Shown here one piece after another: positions 1 through 7,230 of a stretch of 64,000 nucleotides of DNA; positions within the stretch are counted from its first letter, which is position 1; every line of letters begins with the position of its first letter. Under the pieces are notes generated by a model, which saw nothing but the letters and a program-made list of their open reading frames with translations, had not been told where the DNA came from and ran no database searches. This stretch comes from CAWINX01 sp963702055 (GTDB lineage: Bacteria > Actinomycetota > Thermoleophilia > Solirubrobacterales > 70-9): positions 1,984,001-2,048,000 of the forward strand of contig OY969702.1 in assembly GCA_963702055.1 (NCBI GenBank), in the 5' to 3' direction. The translations under genes and the position numbers were made by a program.

Positions 1-623
1 CCGCCCTCCAGCGTCAACCGTTTTCGAAGAGCCTCGAGACGGTAAGACGCGACTGCACGTCCGTGAGAGTCGCTTGTACCGAGACTTGCGGAACCAGCAC
101 GGAGCAGGTCGATCCGCTCGTCGAACGTGCACGAGTGCGCCAATATGTAGCTCGACCCAGGCGTCACTGGCGTGCGACGTACACGCCGAGGCTAAGCGCG
201 CTCGATGGAGCTACTGCGCCGAGTAAGTTCTTGTCAACAGCCGCACGGAGACGGCGGCGTGTTAGGAGCGGGGGGCATTGGGCAACCGCACGTCCCCATC
301 GTCGGATGGTTCCCGACAGTGTCGCGGCGCATGGTCAGCATGGACGAAGCGCTCGACATATCATCTAAGCGACTCTCAGCACCCGCAAACACCGCGTCAG
401 AGTCTGCTGTTTCCAAGCTTGCTAGCAGCGATGCGTTTCCCATGAGCCCGATATCCCTCCTGGAATGTTGACGGAAGGGGCAGAGTACCAGCCCGTCCAA
501 AGCCCGAGTCATCGCCTCTCCACGGACCCTGGCAAGTCGGCGCAAGGCGGGGTCACTGGGGCTAGCCATCTCCATTGGCTGAGTGGCTATTCTGAGCAGC
601 AATTCAGAGTGCGTATCCCAGCC
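1..623. other. gene-poor left edge, no recognisable gene
   Basis: Base composition is visibly less GC-biased than in most of the window, and I recognise no protein family on either strand. Open frames here are short, rich in Arg/Pro/Ser and lack domain signatures. The only candidate with sensible context is a minus-strand frame (234-602) starting 21 bp after the stop of the two-helix membrane protein gene; it is listed separately with low confidence. The stretch may be degraded island DNA linked to the IS21 element and the DUF2971 operon to its right. Confidence 0.4.
234..602 (-). CDS. doubtful small hypothetical protein downstream of the membrane protein gene
   Basis: This 122-codon frame (TTG start at 602, or ATG at 575) begins 21 bp after the stop of the 624-1052 gene on the same strand, so it could be the last gene of that operon. 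The product is Ser/Arg-rich with a Cys- and Pro-rich tail (CGCP...PSPCGC) and resembles no family I know. There is no strong ribosome-binding site. Codon use is not the strongly GC3-biased pattern of real genes elsewhere, but the neighbouring island genes are also less biased. It may be non-coding. Confidence 0.2.
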   Translation of the reverse strand: MLLRIATQPMEMASPSDPALRRLARVRGEAMTRALDGLVLCPFRQHSRRDIGLMGNASLLASLETADSDAVFAGAESRLDDMSSASSMLTMRRDTVGNHPTMGTCGCPMPPAPNTPPSPCGC

Positions 624-1052
624 TCATTGGGGATTCGTTTGCGTCTCTTTTGGCCATGTGCTGGATTCCATGATGTCCTCCATCCGCTTGTTGGCGGCGG
701 CCACGAGCGCATCGCGGTCAGCGTCTGTCGCTTCTTTCTGAAGCTTGAGCTGAGCAAGGTAAAGCTGCTGCGTCAGTTCTGTCCGTTTGGTTGCTGCCTC
801 GATCTCAGCGACACCCGTCCGTGTTAGCGCCATCCTCATGGAGCGCTCGACTACAACCTGAAGTGCAGCCCCGAGTACGGCGATCATTGAAGAGGCGGCA
901 AGGATCGCTATCAATTCGCCTTCTCCGAGGCTCTTGGGTGAGGCGATCTCGCCACCTATGGTGGCCACAAGCCCCGCAAGTCCTACGACAACAAGCGCGT
1001 AATTTCCGCCAGCTCGCACGATGCGATCGACTTCGGTGATGGCCTTTGTCAT
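624..1052 (-). CDS. two-helix membrane protein with coiled-coil tail; RBS displaced by IS21
   Basis: A 142-aa protein starting MTKAITEVDR. Two hydrophobic segments (about residues 17-36 and 50-72) are joined by a short loop, followed by an amphipathic charged stretch (about 75-130) likely to form a coiled coil on the cytoplasmic side. I recognise no family. The ATG at 1052 is chosen because codons further upstream belong to the inserted IS21 element. In the sequence reconstructed without the element, ATG is preceded by GGAGGTCAC and overlaps the stop of the upstream small ORF as ATGA. At present only AGGTCAC precedes it, so translation is probably weakened. Small two-helix proteins coupled to unknown partners are sometimes toxins or effectors, but nothing here proves that. 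Confidence 0.6.
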   Translation of the reverse strand: MTKAITEVDRIVRAGGNYALVVVGLAGLVATIGGEIASPKSLGEGELIAILAASSMIAVLGAALQVVVERSMRMALTRTGVAEIEAATKRTELTQQLYLAQLKLQKEATDADRDALVAAANKRMEDIMESSTWPKETQTNPQ

Positions 1053-1053
1053 G

Positions 1054-1058
1054 TGACC
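1054..1058 (+). repeat. left target-site duplication of IS21 element (TGACC)
   Basis: TGACC directly precedes the left terminus of the element and recurs at 3331-3335 directly after its right terminus. A 5-bp duplication fits the 4-8 bp range made by IS21-family transposition. Its perfect identity suggests a fairly recent insertion. Confidence 0.85.
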
Positions 1059-1116
1059 TGTCGTCGCCGCCCCAATAATCACCCACCTGGGCCGGTCGAA
1101 ATCTCACCCACCTGAG
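1059..1116 (+). repeat. IS21 left end with internal repeats
   Basis: The left terminal inverted repeat (1059-1084) is followed by two copies of TCACCCACCTG at 1079-1089 and 1104-1114, 25 bp apart. Such subterminal repeats are the expected transposase (IstA) binding sites at IS21 ends. Confidence 0.75.
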
Positions 1117-1185
1117 GCATAGGGGTCGCGTCCGGCAACGCTTCGACCCTCGCCAGGTCAGCCAGACCGAGGCGAGGAGAGGGAG

Positions 1186-2391
1186 ATGCTGGACGTGGAG
1201 CAGTGGGCGGAGATCAGGCGGATGCACAAGGTCCAGGGCCTCTCGATCCGCGAGATCGCCCGTCGCAGCGGTCGCGACCGCAACACGGTCCGTGCCGCCC
1301 TTCGCTCCGAGGACCCGCCGCGCTATCGCCGTGAGTCGAGGCCGTCCAAGCTCGACCCCTTCAAGGAGCAGATCCACCGACTACTGAAAGACGACGCGGC
1401 CCTTCCCGGCAAGCGGATCCGCGAGGAGATCGCAGAGGAGGGCTATGAGGGCGGCAAGACGATCCTCGACGACTACCTGCGCGAGGTCCGCCCCCGCTTC
1501 CAGCCGCCCCGCACCTACCAGCGCACCTCCTACCGCCCGGCGGAGATCTGCCAGTTCGACATCTGGCAGCCGAAGGCTGAGATCCCGGTCGGCCACGGCC
1601 AGACCCGCCAGGGCTTCGTCGTCACCTGCGCTCTGGGCTGGTCTCGCGCCGCCGCCTCGACGCTCGTCTTCTCCAAGCAGGGCCACGACCTGCGCTTCGG
1701 CATCTCCCGCTGCCTGGCCTTCCTCGGCGCCCTGCCCAAGACGATCGTCTGGGATCGCGAGGGCGCCCTGCACGCCGGCGGGGGGCGCCCGACCGAGGAG
1801 TTCGCCGCCTTCTGCGGCTCCCTGCCGGTCGGCTGGCACTTCTGCGAGGCGCGCGACCCCGAGGCCAAGGGAATCATCGAGCGCCACCAGGGCTTCATGG
1901 AGACCAACTTCGAGCCCGGCCGCGCCTTTGCCTCGGCCGAGCACTTCCAAGCCGAACTCGACGGCTGGGAGGAGCGGGTCGCCGGGCGCCTTTTGAGGAC
2001 CATCCGCGCCCGACCGGCCGAGCGGCTGATCGAAGAGCGAGAGCGGATGCGGCCTCTGCCCGAGCGCATGCCCGACACAGAGATCCGCTTCGTGATGAGG
2101 GTGCCCCTGCAGCCCTACCTGCGCTGGGATACCAACGACTACTCGCTGGACCCGCGCCTTGCCGGGCGACGCGTGGAGGCGCGGATCGGCCAGCGCCAGA
2201 TCGGCGCGGTGGCGCTCGACACCGGCGAGGTGGCTGCCTCCCACCGCCGCTCCTTCGCCAAGGGACTCACCTTCACCGACCCTGCCCACCAAGCGCTGCT
2301 CGACAAGCTGCGCGGCGAGCGTCGCGGTGGTCCCGACGTCGAGGTCGAGCTGCGCTCCCTGGCCCGCTATGACCAGCTGATCCCGGCATGA
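1186..2391 (+). CDS. istA: IS21-family transposase IstA
   Basis: A 401-aa DDE transposase of the IS21 family. The N-terminus (about 1-60) is a helix-turn-helix with the family-typical reading IRRMHKVQGLSIREIARR followed by GRDRNTVR. The integrase catalytic core follows, with an Asp in CQFDIWQPK, a second Asp in IVWDREGAL and a Glu in GIIERHQGF. A C-terminal Mu-transposase-type beta-barrel region contains DTNDYSLD and the AxHRRSFAKG stretch. The ATG at 1186 follows GAGGAGAGGGAG. The stop overlaps the start of istB (ATGA), the usual coupling in this family. Full length, no frameshift. Confidence 0.95.
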   Translation: MLDVEQWAEIRRMHKVQGLSIREIARRSGRDRNTVRAALRSEDPPRYRRESRPSKLDPFKEQIHRLLKDDAALPGKRIREEIAEEGYEGGKTILDDYLREVRPRFQPPRTYQRTSYRPAEICQFDIWQPKAEIPVGHGQTRQGFVVTCALGWSRAAASTLVFSKQGHDLRFGISRCLAFLGALPKTIVWDREGALHAGGGRPTEEFAAFCGSLPVGWHFCEARDPEAKGIIERHQGFMETNFEPGRAFASAEHFQAELDGWEERVAGRLLRTIRARPAERLIEERERMRPLPERMPDTEIRFVMRVPLQPYLRWDTNDYSLDPRLAGRRVEARIGQRQIGAVALDTGEVAASHRRSFAKGLTFTDPAHQALLDKLRGERRGGPDVEVELRSLARYDQLIPA

Positions 2392-3146
2392 CCAAGACCG
2401 CCGAGCTCACCCATCTGTTCAGGGCACTGAAGACGCCGGCGGCGGCAAGGGCACTGCCCAAGCTCGCCGAGCGCGCCCGCGAGGAGGAGTGGTCACACGA
2501 GCGCTTCTTGGAGGCGGTGCTCTCCACCGAGGTCTCCTCCCGGGAGTCCCACGGCGGCGAGAATCGGATCAAGGCCGCCCGCTTCCCGGCGCGCAAGACC
2601 CTGGAGGAGTTCGACTTCACCTTCCAGAGCTCGGTCAAAAAGCAGGTCGTCCAGCACCTCGGCCAGCTCGACTTCCTGCACGGCAAAGAGAACGTCGTCC
2701 TGCTCGGACCACCGGGGACCGGCAAGACCCACTTGGCGATCGCCCTCGGTATCCGCGCCTGCCTCGCCGGCCAGCGCGTGGCCTTCGCCACCGCGACGGA
2801 GTGGGTGGCGCGCCTTGGCGAGGCAAAGCGCCAGGGAAAGCTCGAGGAGGAGCTGCGCCGCCTCGGTTTCGTGCCGTTGATCATCGTCGACGAGGTCGGC
2901 TACATCCCCTTCGATCCCGAGGCGGCGAACCTGATGTTCAGCCTCGTCTCGGCGCGCTATGAGCGAGCCTCTCTGATCGTCACCTCCAACAAGCCGTTCT
3001 CGGCCTGGGGGGAGATCTTCGGCGACGAGGTCGTCGCCGCGGCGATGATCGACCGCCTCGTCCACCACGCCGAGATCCTCGGCCTCAAAGGCGACAGCTA
3101 CCGCCTGCGCGACAAGGACCTGGGCTCCCCGCCGCCCAGGGACTGA
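2388..3146 (+). CDS. istB: IS21-family transposition helper ATPase IstB
   Basis: A 252-aa AAA+ ATPase related to DnaC that activates IstA and selects targets. Walker A is GPPGTGKTH (about residue 105), Walker B is LIIVDEVGYIPF, and the sensor-1 region reads SLIVTSNKPFSAWGEIFGD, all characteristic of IstB. It also has the usual N-terminal helical domain (residues 1-90) for IstA contact. It begins at the ATGA overlap with istA and is complete. Genes around the element have different codon bias, as expected for an imported unit. Confidence 0.95.
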   Translation: MTKTAELTHLFRALKTPAAARALPKLAERAREEEWSHERFLEAVLSTEVSSRESHGGENRIKAARFPARKTLEEFDFTFQSSVKKQVVQHLGQLDFLHGKENVVLLGPPGTGKTHLAIALGIRACLAGQRVAFATATEWVARLGEAKRQGKLEEELRRLGFVPLIIVDEVGYIPFDPEAANLMFSLVSARYERASLIVTSNKPFSAWGEIFGDEVVAAAMIDRLVHHAEILGLKGDSYRLRDKDLGSPPPRD

Positions 3147-3252
3147 GCGCTCCCGCCTGCTCCGCCTCGCCCTACGGGCTCGTCTGCGCAGGCGGGACCA
3201 CAAGCGTCATCGGAGCGCTCTCCCCGACACTGCGGTCACCAGGGTGGTCCAC

Positions 3253-3330
3253 TTTTCAACCGGCGCCGGCGCCTGGGGTGGGTGAATTTTCAACCGGCGC
3301 GAGAGGGTGAGTTTTCAACCGGCCTTGACA
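3253..3330 (+). repeat. IS21 right end with three internal repeats
   Basis: TTTTCAACCGGC occurs at 3253-3264, 3287-3298 and 3312-3323, each preceded by a GGTG/GGGTG(A) block. The last copy merges into the terminal inverted repeat (3305-3330). These are likely IstA binding sites. Confidence 0.8.
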
Positions 3331-3565
3331 TGACCTCCATTTGTCTTCGCTGGTCCTTTGACACCCGAGCCCGGTAGAAATGGGTGAACTCCTTGGACTC
3401 AGGCTTGCAAACGCCACCATCTTCACAACTCTCAACCTTCTTCGTATAGCAGGAGCTGGTGGCGGGCACGCGACTTGTGGCTGTCTGTGCCGGTTGCTTT
3501 CGCGTGAATTCAGTAGGCGGTGCTGCTCCTCGCGCCAGTCGGTAGTACGAGGTGATCAGGCTCAA
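3290..3565 (-). CDS. small hypothetical protein whose 3' end is altered by IS21
   Basis: The TTG start at 3565 overlaps the stop of the DUF2971 gene as TTGA. The frame now runs through the IS21 junction at 3330/3331 and ends inside the element after 91 codons. If the element and one target copy are removed, the same frame reads ...RRQMEVT followed by TGA, giving about 80 residues, and that stop overlaps the ATG of the membrane protein gene as ATGA. The overlap at each end in the reconstructed sequence is good evidence that this is a real gene. The product is polar, with four cysteines including a C-x7-C-x5-C run, and matches no family I know. The present version has an IS-encoded tail of about a dozen residues. 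Confidence 0.5.
   Translation of the reverse strand: MSLITSYYRLARGAAPPTEFTRKQPAQTATSRVPATSSCYTKKVESCEDGGVCKPESKEFTHFYRARVSKDQRRQMEVMSRPVENSPSRAG
3331..3335 (+). repeat. right target-site duplication of IS21 element (TGACC)
   Basis: This is the partner of 1054-1058. It lies inside the original Shine-Dalgarno/start region of the membrane protein gene: on the minus strand the following bases read AAATGGAGGTCA, so the strong GGAGG now sits on the far side of the element from its gene. Confidence 0.85.
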
Positions 3566-4440
3566 GAGCCATCACTCATTGGCGGAGTTCCTCGAGCGAT
3601 CGCGGCGCCCGTCATACGCAGCTCCGCTTCGCGCTCCTCCGGCGTGCAAAGCCTCAAGAGGGTTGGACCGCCACTAGCCCATTTCAGAGTCAGAGGTGTG
3701 GCACTGGCCCGCTCACACGCACGACGGGCGCTCAGAACTGTCGAACCAGGGAAACTCTCTCCTACGACGACTGCGACTAGAGCGTCGCCGTAATCGACGT
3801 GGAGATACTCACCCCCAGGGGCGGTGACAACGAACCGAAACTCGTACTCGCTCTTCCAGTCAAGGGCCTTGAGAAAGAAGAAATCGCGGTGATGTTGCTC
3901 GACGAACTCGGCATGGCCAGGCCCGCTGGGCCCGTCTGGCGACGCCGGAACGATCAGCCTTTGAAGTCGTGGGAAGGGCCCCTCCGGGGTGTATGCCACC
4001 GGTCCGAAGTAGGGGTGCGCCAAGTCTTGAGCGGCGAGTGAGCCGATAATATTCGCTCGTAGTCGGTCTGCGTCGAAAACAAGGCACACGCCCTCATGAT
4101 TCTCTGCGTAGCGGTCCCACATGCGGGCCCGGGCCCAACATGCTCCATATCGCGAGGTCGCTCCCATGTAGCCCTCTTCGACTGGCGCATCCTGCGTAAG
4201 GGCGAGGAGCTTCGCGGACTGCCAGATCTCGCGGATCCCTTCCCCGAACGTCCACCATTTCCACATCGGCTTTGAGCTGTGGTGGAAGGCGGCGGGTGGG
4301 ATCTGCCACGGCTTGTTCTCGAGCGGGTCGTTCACCTGCGTGTAAGGCGACATCCGTAGCTGGCCTTGCGGCAGGATGTCTCCGAAGGCGGTTTCGCGCT
4401 TCGTGTAGTGGGCGAGGTACTCAGCCGGCGGGAGATCCAT
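3562..4440 (-). CDS. DUF2971 domain protein
   Basis: A 292-aa cytosolic protein. It shows the DUF2971 pattern: an N-terminal LAHYTKRETAFGDIL motif, VNDPLENKPW, then CWARARMWDRYAENHEG leading into VCLVFD, and FFLKALDWKSEYEFRFVV near residue 205. The biochemical role of the family is unknown. I take ATG 4440 (MDLPPAEYLAHYT) because the family homology begins there; the open frame continues upstream to 4650 with non-family sequence. It is the first gene of a minus-strand operon whose next gene starts at a TTGA overlap. It lies in lower-GC DNA between an IS element and a tRNA, so it may be horizontally acquired. Confidence 0.75.
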   Translation of the reverse strand: MDLPPAEYLAHYTKRETAFGDILPQGQLRMSPYTQVNDPLENKPWQIPPAAFHHSSKPMWKWWTFGEGIREIWQSAKLLALTQDAPVEEGYMGATSRYGACWARARMWDRYAENHEGVCLVFDADRLRANIIGSLAAQDLAHPYFGPVAYTPEGPFPRLQRLIVPASPDGPSGPGHAEFVEQHHRDFFFLKALDWKSEYEFRFVVTAPGGEYLHVDYGDALVAVVVGESFPGSTVLSARRACERASATPLTLKWASGGPTLLRLCTPEEREAELRMTGAAIARGTPPMSDGS

Positions 4441-4683
4441 ACGATGATCGTAGGCCGACCCCGTGTCGGCTGTCGCAACCGCGTGGAAGCAGGCTTCGAC
4501 AGGCGCCGCATCCTCGGTCTTAGGCGAATCTTCGGGTCGTCCGGTGGAGCCGCGAAATCGAGCGGATGTCTCGATTTCAGGCAGAATAAGGCAGAAATTT
4601 TCATTCTGCCCCTCAATCTTGCGATTTGGCCCAAGTCCGGCGGGCCACATGTTCGGCTCTGTAGAGCCATAATCAAGGCCCCC

Positions 4684-4756
4684 GGGCGGTTAGCTCAGTT
4701 GGGAGAGCGCCTGCCTTACAAGCAGGAGGTCACTGGTTCGAGCCCAGTACCGCCCA
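4684..4756 (+). tRNA. tRNA-Val (anticodon TAC)
   Basis: A 73-nt cloverleaf. Acceptor arms GGGCGGT and ACCGCCC pair fully with discriminator A. The D-arm begins TAGCTCAGTTGGGAGAGC, the anticodon stem CCTGC/GCAGG encloses loop CTTACAA (anticodon TAC), and the T-arm is CTGGTTCGAGCCCAG. CCA is not encoded. It stands at the right edge of the lower-GC island; a CATAAT hexamer at about 4667 could serve as its -10 box. Confidence 0.97.
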
Positions 4757-4852
4757 TTCCGGCCGTTGACAGGCCCCCCGATCGTCTGGTTTGATGGCCG
4801 GAGCCGATGCGGGCGCGGCCGCAGAAGCCGGGCTCGCGGCGAGGAGAGAGGA

Positions 4853-5728
4853 ATGGGCGCAGGGCGCGCGACACGCGGGCAGCATGGCGAGACGAGTGAG
4901 GATGCCCGTTCGGGCGGTCTTAGCGGCCGTGCGGTCAAGATCGCGCTGCCGCTCGCGTTAGCGCTCGGGGTCGGTGCGGCCGTCGCGGTCGCGGCCATCC
5001 CGGGAAGCGACGGGGCGATCACCGGCTGCTACGCCGGCCCGTCCGGTTTGATCACGATCAACGGCAGTAACGTGGTCACAGAGGCTCCGGGTTCTCTGCG
5101 CGTGATCGACCCCGCGTCGAGCGGATCGCCAGGTGGAACGGCTCCGCCGGCGACGAGCGCCTGTCAGGAGGGCGAGACGCAGGTCGCCTGGAACCAGCAG
5201 GGCCCGACCGGGCCGCAGGGACCAGCCGGCCCGTCGGGCGGCGGTCAAGCGACCTTCAGCCTGCAGAACAAGTCCGGGCTGACGTTCCTCAAGCTCGACG
5301 GGATCCAGGGCGCGGCCAAGGATAAGAAGCACAGAGACTGGATCGAGGTCGAGTCCTGGTCATTTGGCGCCTCCAACTCGCGCGCCGCGGGTAGTGGCGG
5401 AGGGGGCGGCGCCGGTGGCCAGAGCCTGGTGATCACGAAGAAGGTCGACAAAGCGTCACCCAAACTCTTCGCCGCCGCGGTGAGCGGCAAACAGATCAAA
5501 CACGCGGAGCTGAGCCTCGTCCGCAAGAAGAAGAAGGTCGAATTCCTGGTGATCAAGATGTCGGACGTGCATGTCTCGAGCGTCCACGACCAATCCTCTT
5601 CGAAGGGCGCCACACCGCTCGAGGAGGTCACCTTCACCTTCCACAAAATCGAATGGACGTTCCGCGATCCCAACGGCAAGGTCAACGGGACCGCGTCTTC
5701 CATGCTGACTATCGCCGGGAATAATTAG
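4853..5728 (+). CDS. membrane-anchored collagen-like / Hcp-domain protein
   Basis: A 291-aa protein. Residues about 24-46 form a hydrophobic signal or anchor. The exported part contains a short Gly-X-Y run (GPTGPQGPAGPSG, about 118-130) and then a complete Hcp (type VI secretion tube/effector) fold: LKLDGIQGAAKDKKHRDWIEV, ITKKVDKASPKLF, and the VSSVHDQ...PLEEVTFTFHKIEWTF C-terminus. The ATG at 4853 follows GAGGAGAGAGGA; the frame is open further upstream. No type VI genes are visible, so the Hcp domain is probably used as a surface or secreted module. A Gly-rich linker interrupts the Hcp domain near residue 180. The asparaginase gene starts 7 bp downstream. Confidence 0.85.
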   Translation: MGAGRATRGQHGETSEDARSGGLSGRAVKIALPLALALGVGAAVAVAAIPGSDGAITGCYAGPSGLITINGSNVVTEAPGSLRVIDPASSGSPGGTAPPATSACQEGETQVAWNQQGPTGPQGPAGPSGGGQATFSLQNKSGLTFLKLDGIQGAAKDKKHRDWIEVESWSFGASNSRAAGSGGGGGAGGQSLVITKKVDKASPKLFAAAVSGKQIKHAELSLVRKKKKVEFLVIKMSDVHVSSVHDQSSSKGATPLEEVTFTFHKIEWTFRDPNGKVNGTASSMLTIAGNN

Positions 5729-5735
5729 CCGGCAA

Positions 5736-6794
5736 GTGAGGCGCCGGATCGGGCTCGTCCTGACCGGCGGGACGATCGGCTCCGGCGTTTCGACATCAGA
5801 CGATGGGAGGGTGCTGGTCCGGCTCGCCGGAGGGGTTGACGCGGACGAGGTTCCCGAGCTCTCCCTGGCGCGGAAGGCCGCCGATCCTCTCGGCGGGATC
5901 GAGTTCAGCGTCAGGCGACCGGTTCGAGCAACCTCGGAGAGCCTGGCTCCCAAGGACTGGATGGCGATTGCCGCGGCGGCGAGGGAGCTCGTCTCGGGCG
6001 ACGGCGTCGACGGCGTCCTCGTCCTCCACGGGACCGACACGATGGCCTACACCTCCGCGGCGCTGGCCTTCATGCTCGCCGACCTTTCCGTCCCGGTCGT
6101 CCTCACCGGCGCCAACCGGCCCGCCGACCAGCCCGACTCGGACGCCGCGAGGAACGTCGCCGATTCGCTCCTCGCTCTCGATGCTCTCGGACCCGGCGTA
6201 TTCGTCGTCTTCGCCGGCGCCCCGAAAGGGGTAGGCCGGGTACACCTCGGGACTCGGGTCAGAAAGGTACGGGCGTCGGGCAGCGCCTTCGTGTCGGTCG
6301 GACGGCGGCCCGTGGCGGAGATCCGGAACGGAGGGCTGATGAGCCTTTGGGCTCCCGAGGCGCCCGCCGCGGCGAACTCGCACTCGAAGGTCGATCCACG
6401 TGTCCTCAGCCTGAAGCTCTACCCGGGCCTCGACCTGCAGGCGACATCCGAGGCGATCGCGACGGCGAAGACGCGCGGGGTCGTCCTCGAGCTCTACCCG
6501 TCCTTCACCGCTCCGGCCGGCGGCTCGCGATTCTCCGTTTCCCGGTTCGTCGAGGATTGCGCCGCCAAGGGCCTGCCCGTGGTCGCGACTGTCGCCAACC
6601 CGCCCGCCGGAGCCCCCAACCTTTACGAGTCGAGGGTCGCCCTCGAAGCCGCCGGCGCCGTGATCCTGCCGATGCTCCCGGAGACGGCCACCGTGAAGAT
6701 GATGTGGGCGCTCGGCTCGAGTGGAAAACGGGACGCGGTCCTCGATCTGATGCGAACCGAGATCGCGAACGAGATGTCCCCCGGATTGAGTTAG
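5736..6794 (+). CDS. asparaginase / glutamin-(asparagin-)ase family protein
   Basis: A 352-aa enzyme hydrolysing L-asparagine to aspartate and ammonia. The first active-site Thr is in VLTGGTIGS (residues 8-16) and the second in LVLHGTDTMAYT (about 96-107). LTGANRPADQPDSDAARNV provides the conserved Asp/Arg contacts. The C-terminal domain includes GVVLELY and VVATVANP. No signal peptide is visible, so it is probably cytosolic. The GTG start lies 7 bp after the Hcp gene, so the two may be co-transcribed. Its stop overlaps the end of a convergent microprotein gene. Confidence 0.88.
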   Translation: MRRRIGLVLTGGTIGSGVSTSDDGRVLVRLAGGVDADEVPELSLARKAADPLGGIEFSVRRPVRATSESLAPKDWMAIAAAARELVSGDGVDGVLVLHGTDTMAYTSAALAFMLADLSVPVVLTGANRPADQPDSDAARNVADSLLALDALGPGVFVVFAGAPKGVGRVHLGTRVRKVRASGSAFVSVGRRPVAEIRNGGLMSLWAPEAPAAANSHSKVDPRVLSLKLYPGLDLQATSEAIATAKTRGVVLELYPSFTAPAGGSRFSVSRFVEDCAAKGLPVVATVANPPAGAPNLYESRVALEAAGAVILPMLPETATVKMMWALGSSGKRDAVLDLMRTEIANEMSPGLS

Positions 6795-6892
6795 AGGCCG
6801 GCGAGCAGGGCCAGGGCAATCGCGATTCCGAGTAGCAGCGAGATGGCCATCGCCCAGTCTTCGTACGCGCCGTCGGCTGAGCTTGATTTCAT
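6791..6892 (-). CDS. 33-aa single-pass membrane microprotein
   Basis: The frame reads MKSSSADGAYEDWAM, followed by a hydrophobic helix of about 17 residues (AISLLLGIAIALALLAG) and the stop. The start overlaps the stop of the upstream 77-aa gene as ATGA, which is the main evidence that it is translated. Its stop TAA overlaps the stop of the convergent asparaginase gene. I do not recognise a family; a role as a small membrane subunit or partner of the upstream protein is an inference. Confidence 0.6.
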   Translation of the reverse strand: MKSSSADGAYEDWAMAISLLLGIAIALALLAGL

Positions 6893-7122
6893 CGTTTCAC
6901 CAGTCGCATTTCCGTGGACGCCAACTCCTCGGCCGCGCACATGAACACCTCCAGCGTCATGCATTCCTCCAGCAGGACCATCTCGTCCGTGCCCGCCGTG
7001 GGATCGCGAGACAGGCAGCGGAATAGGCGCTTCTCGTCAGTGATGTAGACGCCCGGCGTCAAGTGAGGGACCAGGCCCATCGACCTGACCCGACCGGCTT
7101 GCTTGAGGAGCGGCACGTTCAT
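6889..7122 (-). CDS. conserved-looking small hypothetical protein
   Basis: A 77-aa protein starting MNVPLLKQAGRVRSMG. The body reads LTPGVYITDEKRLFRCL, then EMVLLEECMTLEVFMCAAEEL and a basic tail. It is soluble, mixed alpha/beta and has three cysteines. The frame is open to 7158 but ATG 7122 gives the most protein-like N-terminus. It is translationally coupled to the 33-aa membrane microprotein downstream (ATGA). The pair diverges from the 7231 gene across about 108 bp. Function unknown. Confidence 0.65.
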   Translation of the reverse strand: MNVPLLKQAGRVRSMGLVPHLTPGVYITDEKRLFRCLSRDPTAGTDEMVLLEECMTLEVFMCAAEELASTEMRLVKR

Positions 7123-7218
7123 GGTCGCCAACCTATGCCGGGGCCAACCGCCGGTCATCCGTTCAACCCCACCGTTTCACTGTGGATTTCTACGGTTTTC
7201 GGGATTCCGGATTGGGAC

Positions 7219-7224
7219 TAGATT
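7219..7224 (+). promoter_or_regulatory. possible -10 box for a leaderless transcript
   Basis: TAGATT lies 6 bp before the ATG at 7231 and there is no Shine-Dalgarno sequence. The spacing would place the transcription start at or next to the start codon, as in leaderless actinobacterial mRNAs. The -35 region is unconvincing. Confidence 0.4.
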
Positions 7225-7230
7225 CGCGCT

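Larger units (their letters stand above)
1059..3330 (+). mobile_element. complete IS21-family insertion sequence (2272 bp)
   Basis: The element starts with TGTC (1059) and ends with GACA (3330). The 26-bp termini match at 17 positions when the right end is reverse-complemented, sharing TGTC, GCCG and TCACCC blocks. Inside the ends lie the multiple short repeats typical of this family. It carries istA and istB with a 4-bp overlap and is bounded by the 5-bp duplication TGACC. Both genes look intact, so it is probably active. The element is richer in GC than the island genes it interrupts. It lies at the junction between a small ORF and the membrane protein gene of a minus-strand operon. Confidence 0.93.

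Noticed and set aside
1186..3146. Possibility that istA/istB belong to a larger transposon carrying cargo
   Set aside because: Termini and matching 5-bp target duplications lie immediately outside these two genes, so it is a simple IS.
4640..4756. tRNA-Val as an attachment site for the left island
   Set aside because: The island lies on the 5' side of the tRNA and I find no repeated tRNA 3' segment to its left within the window; kept only as a weak possibility.
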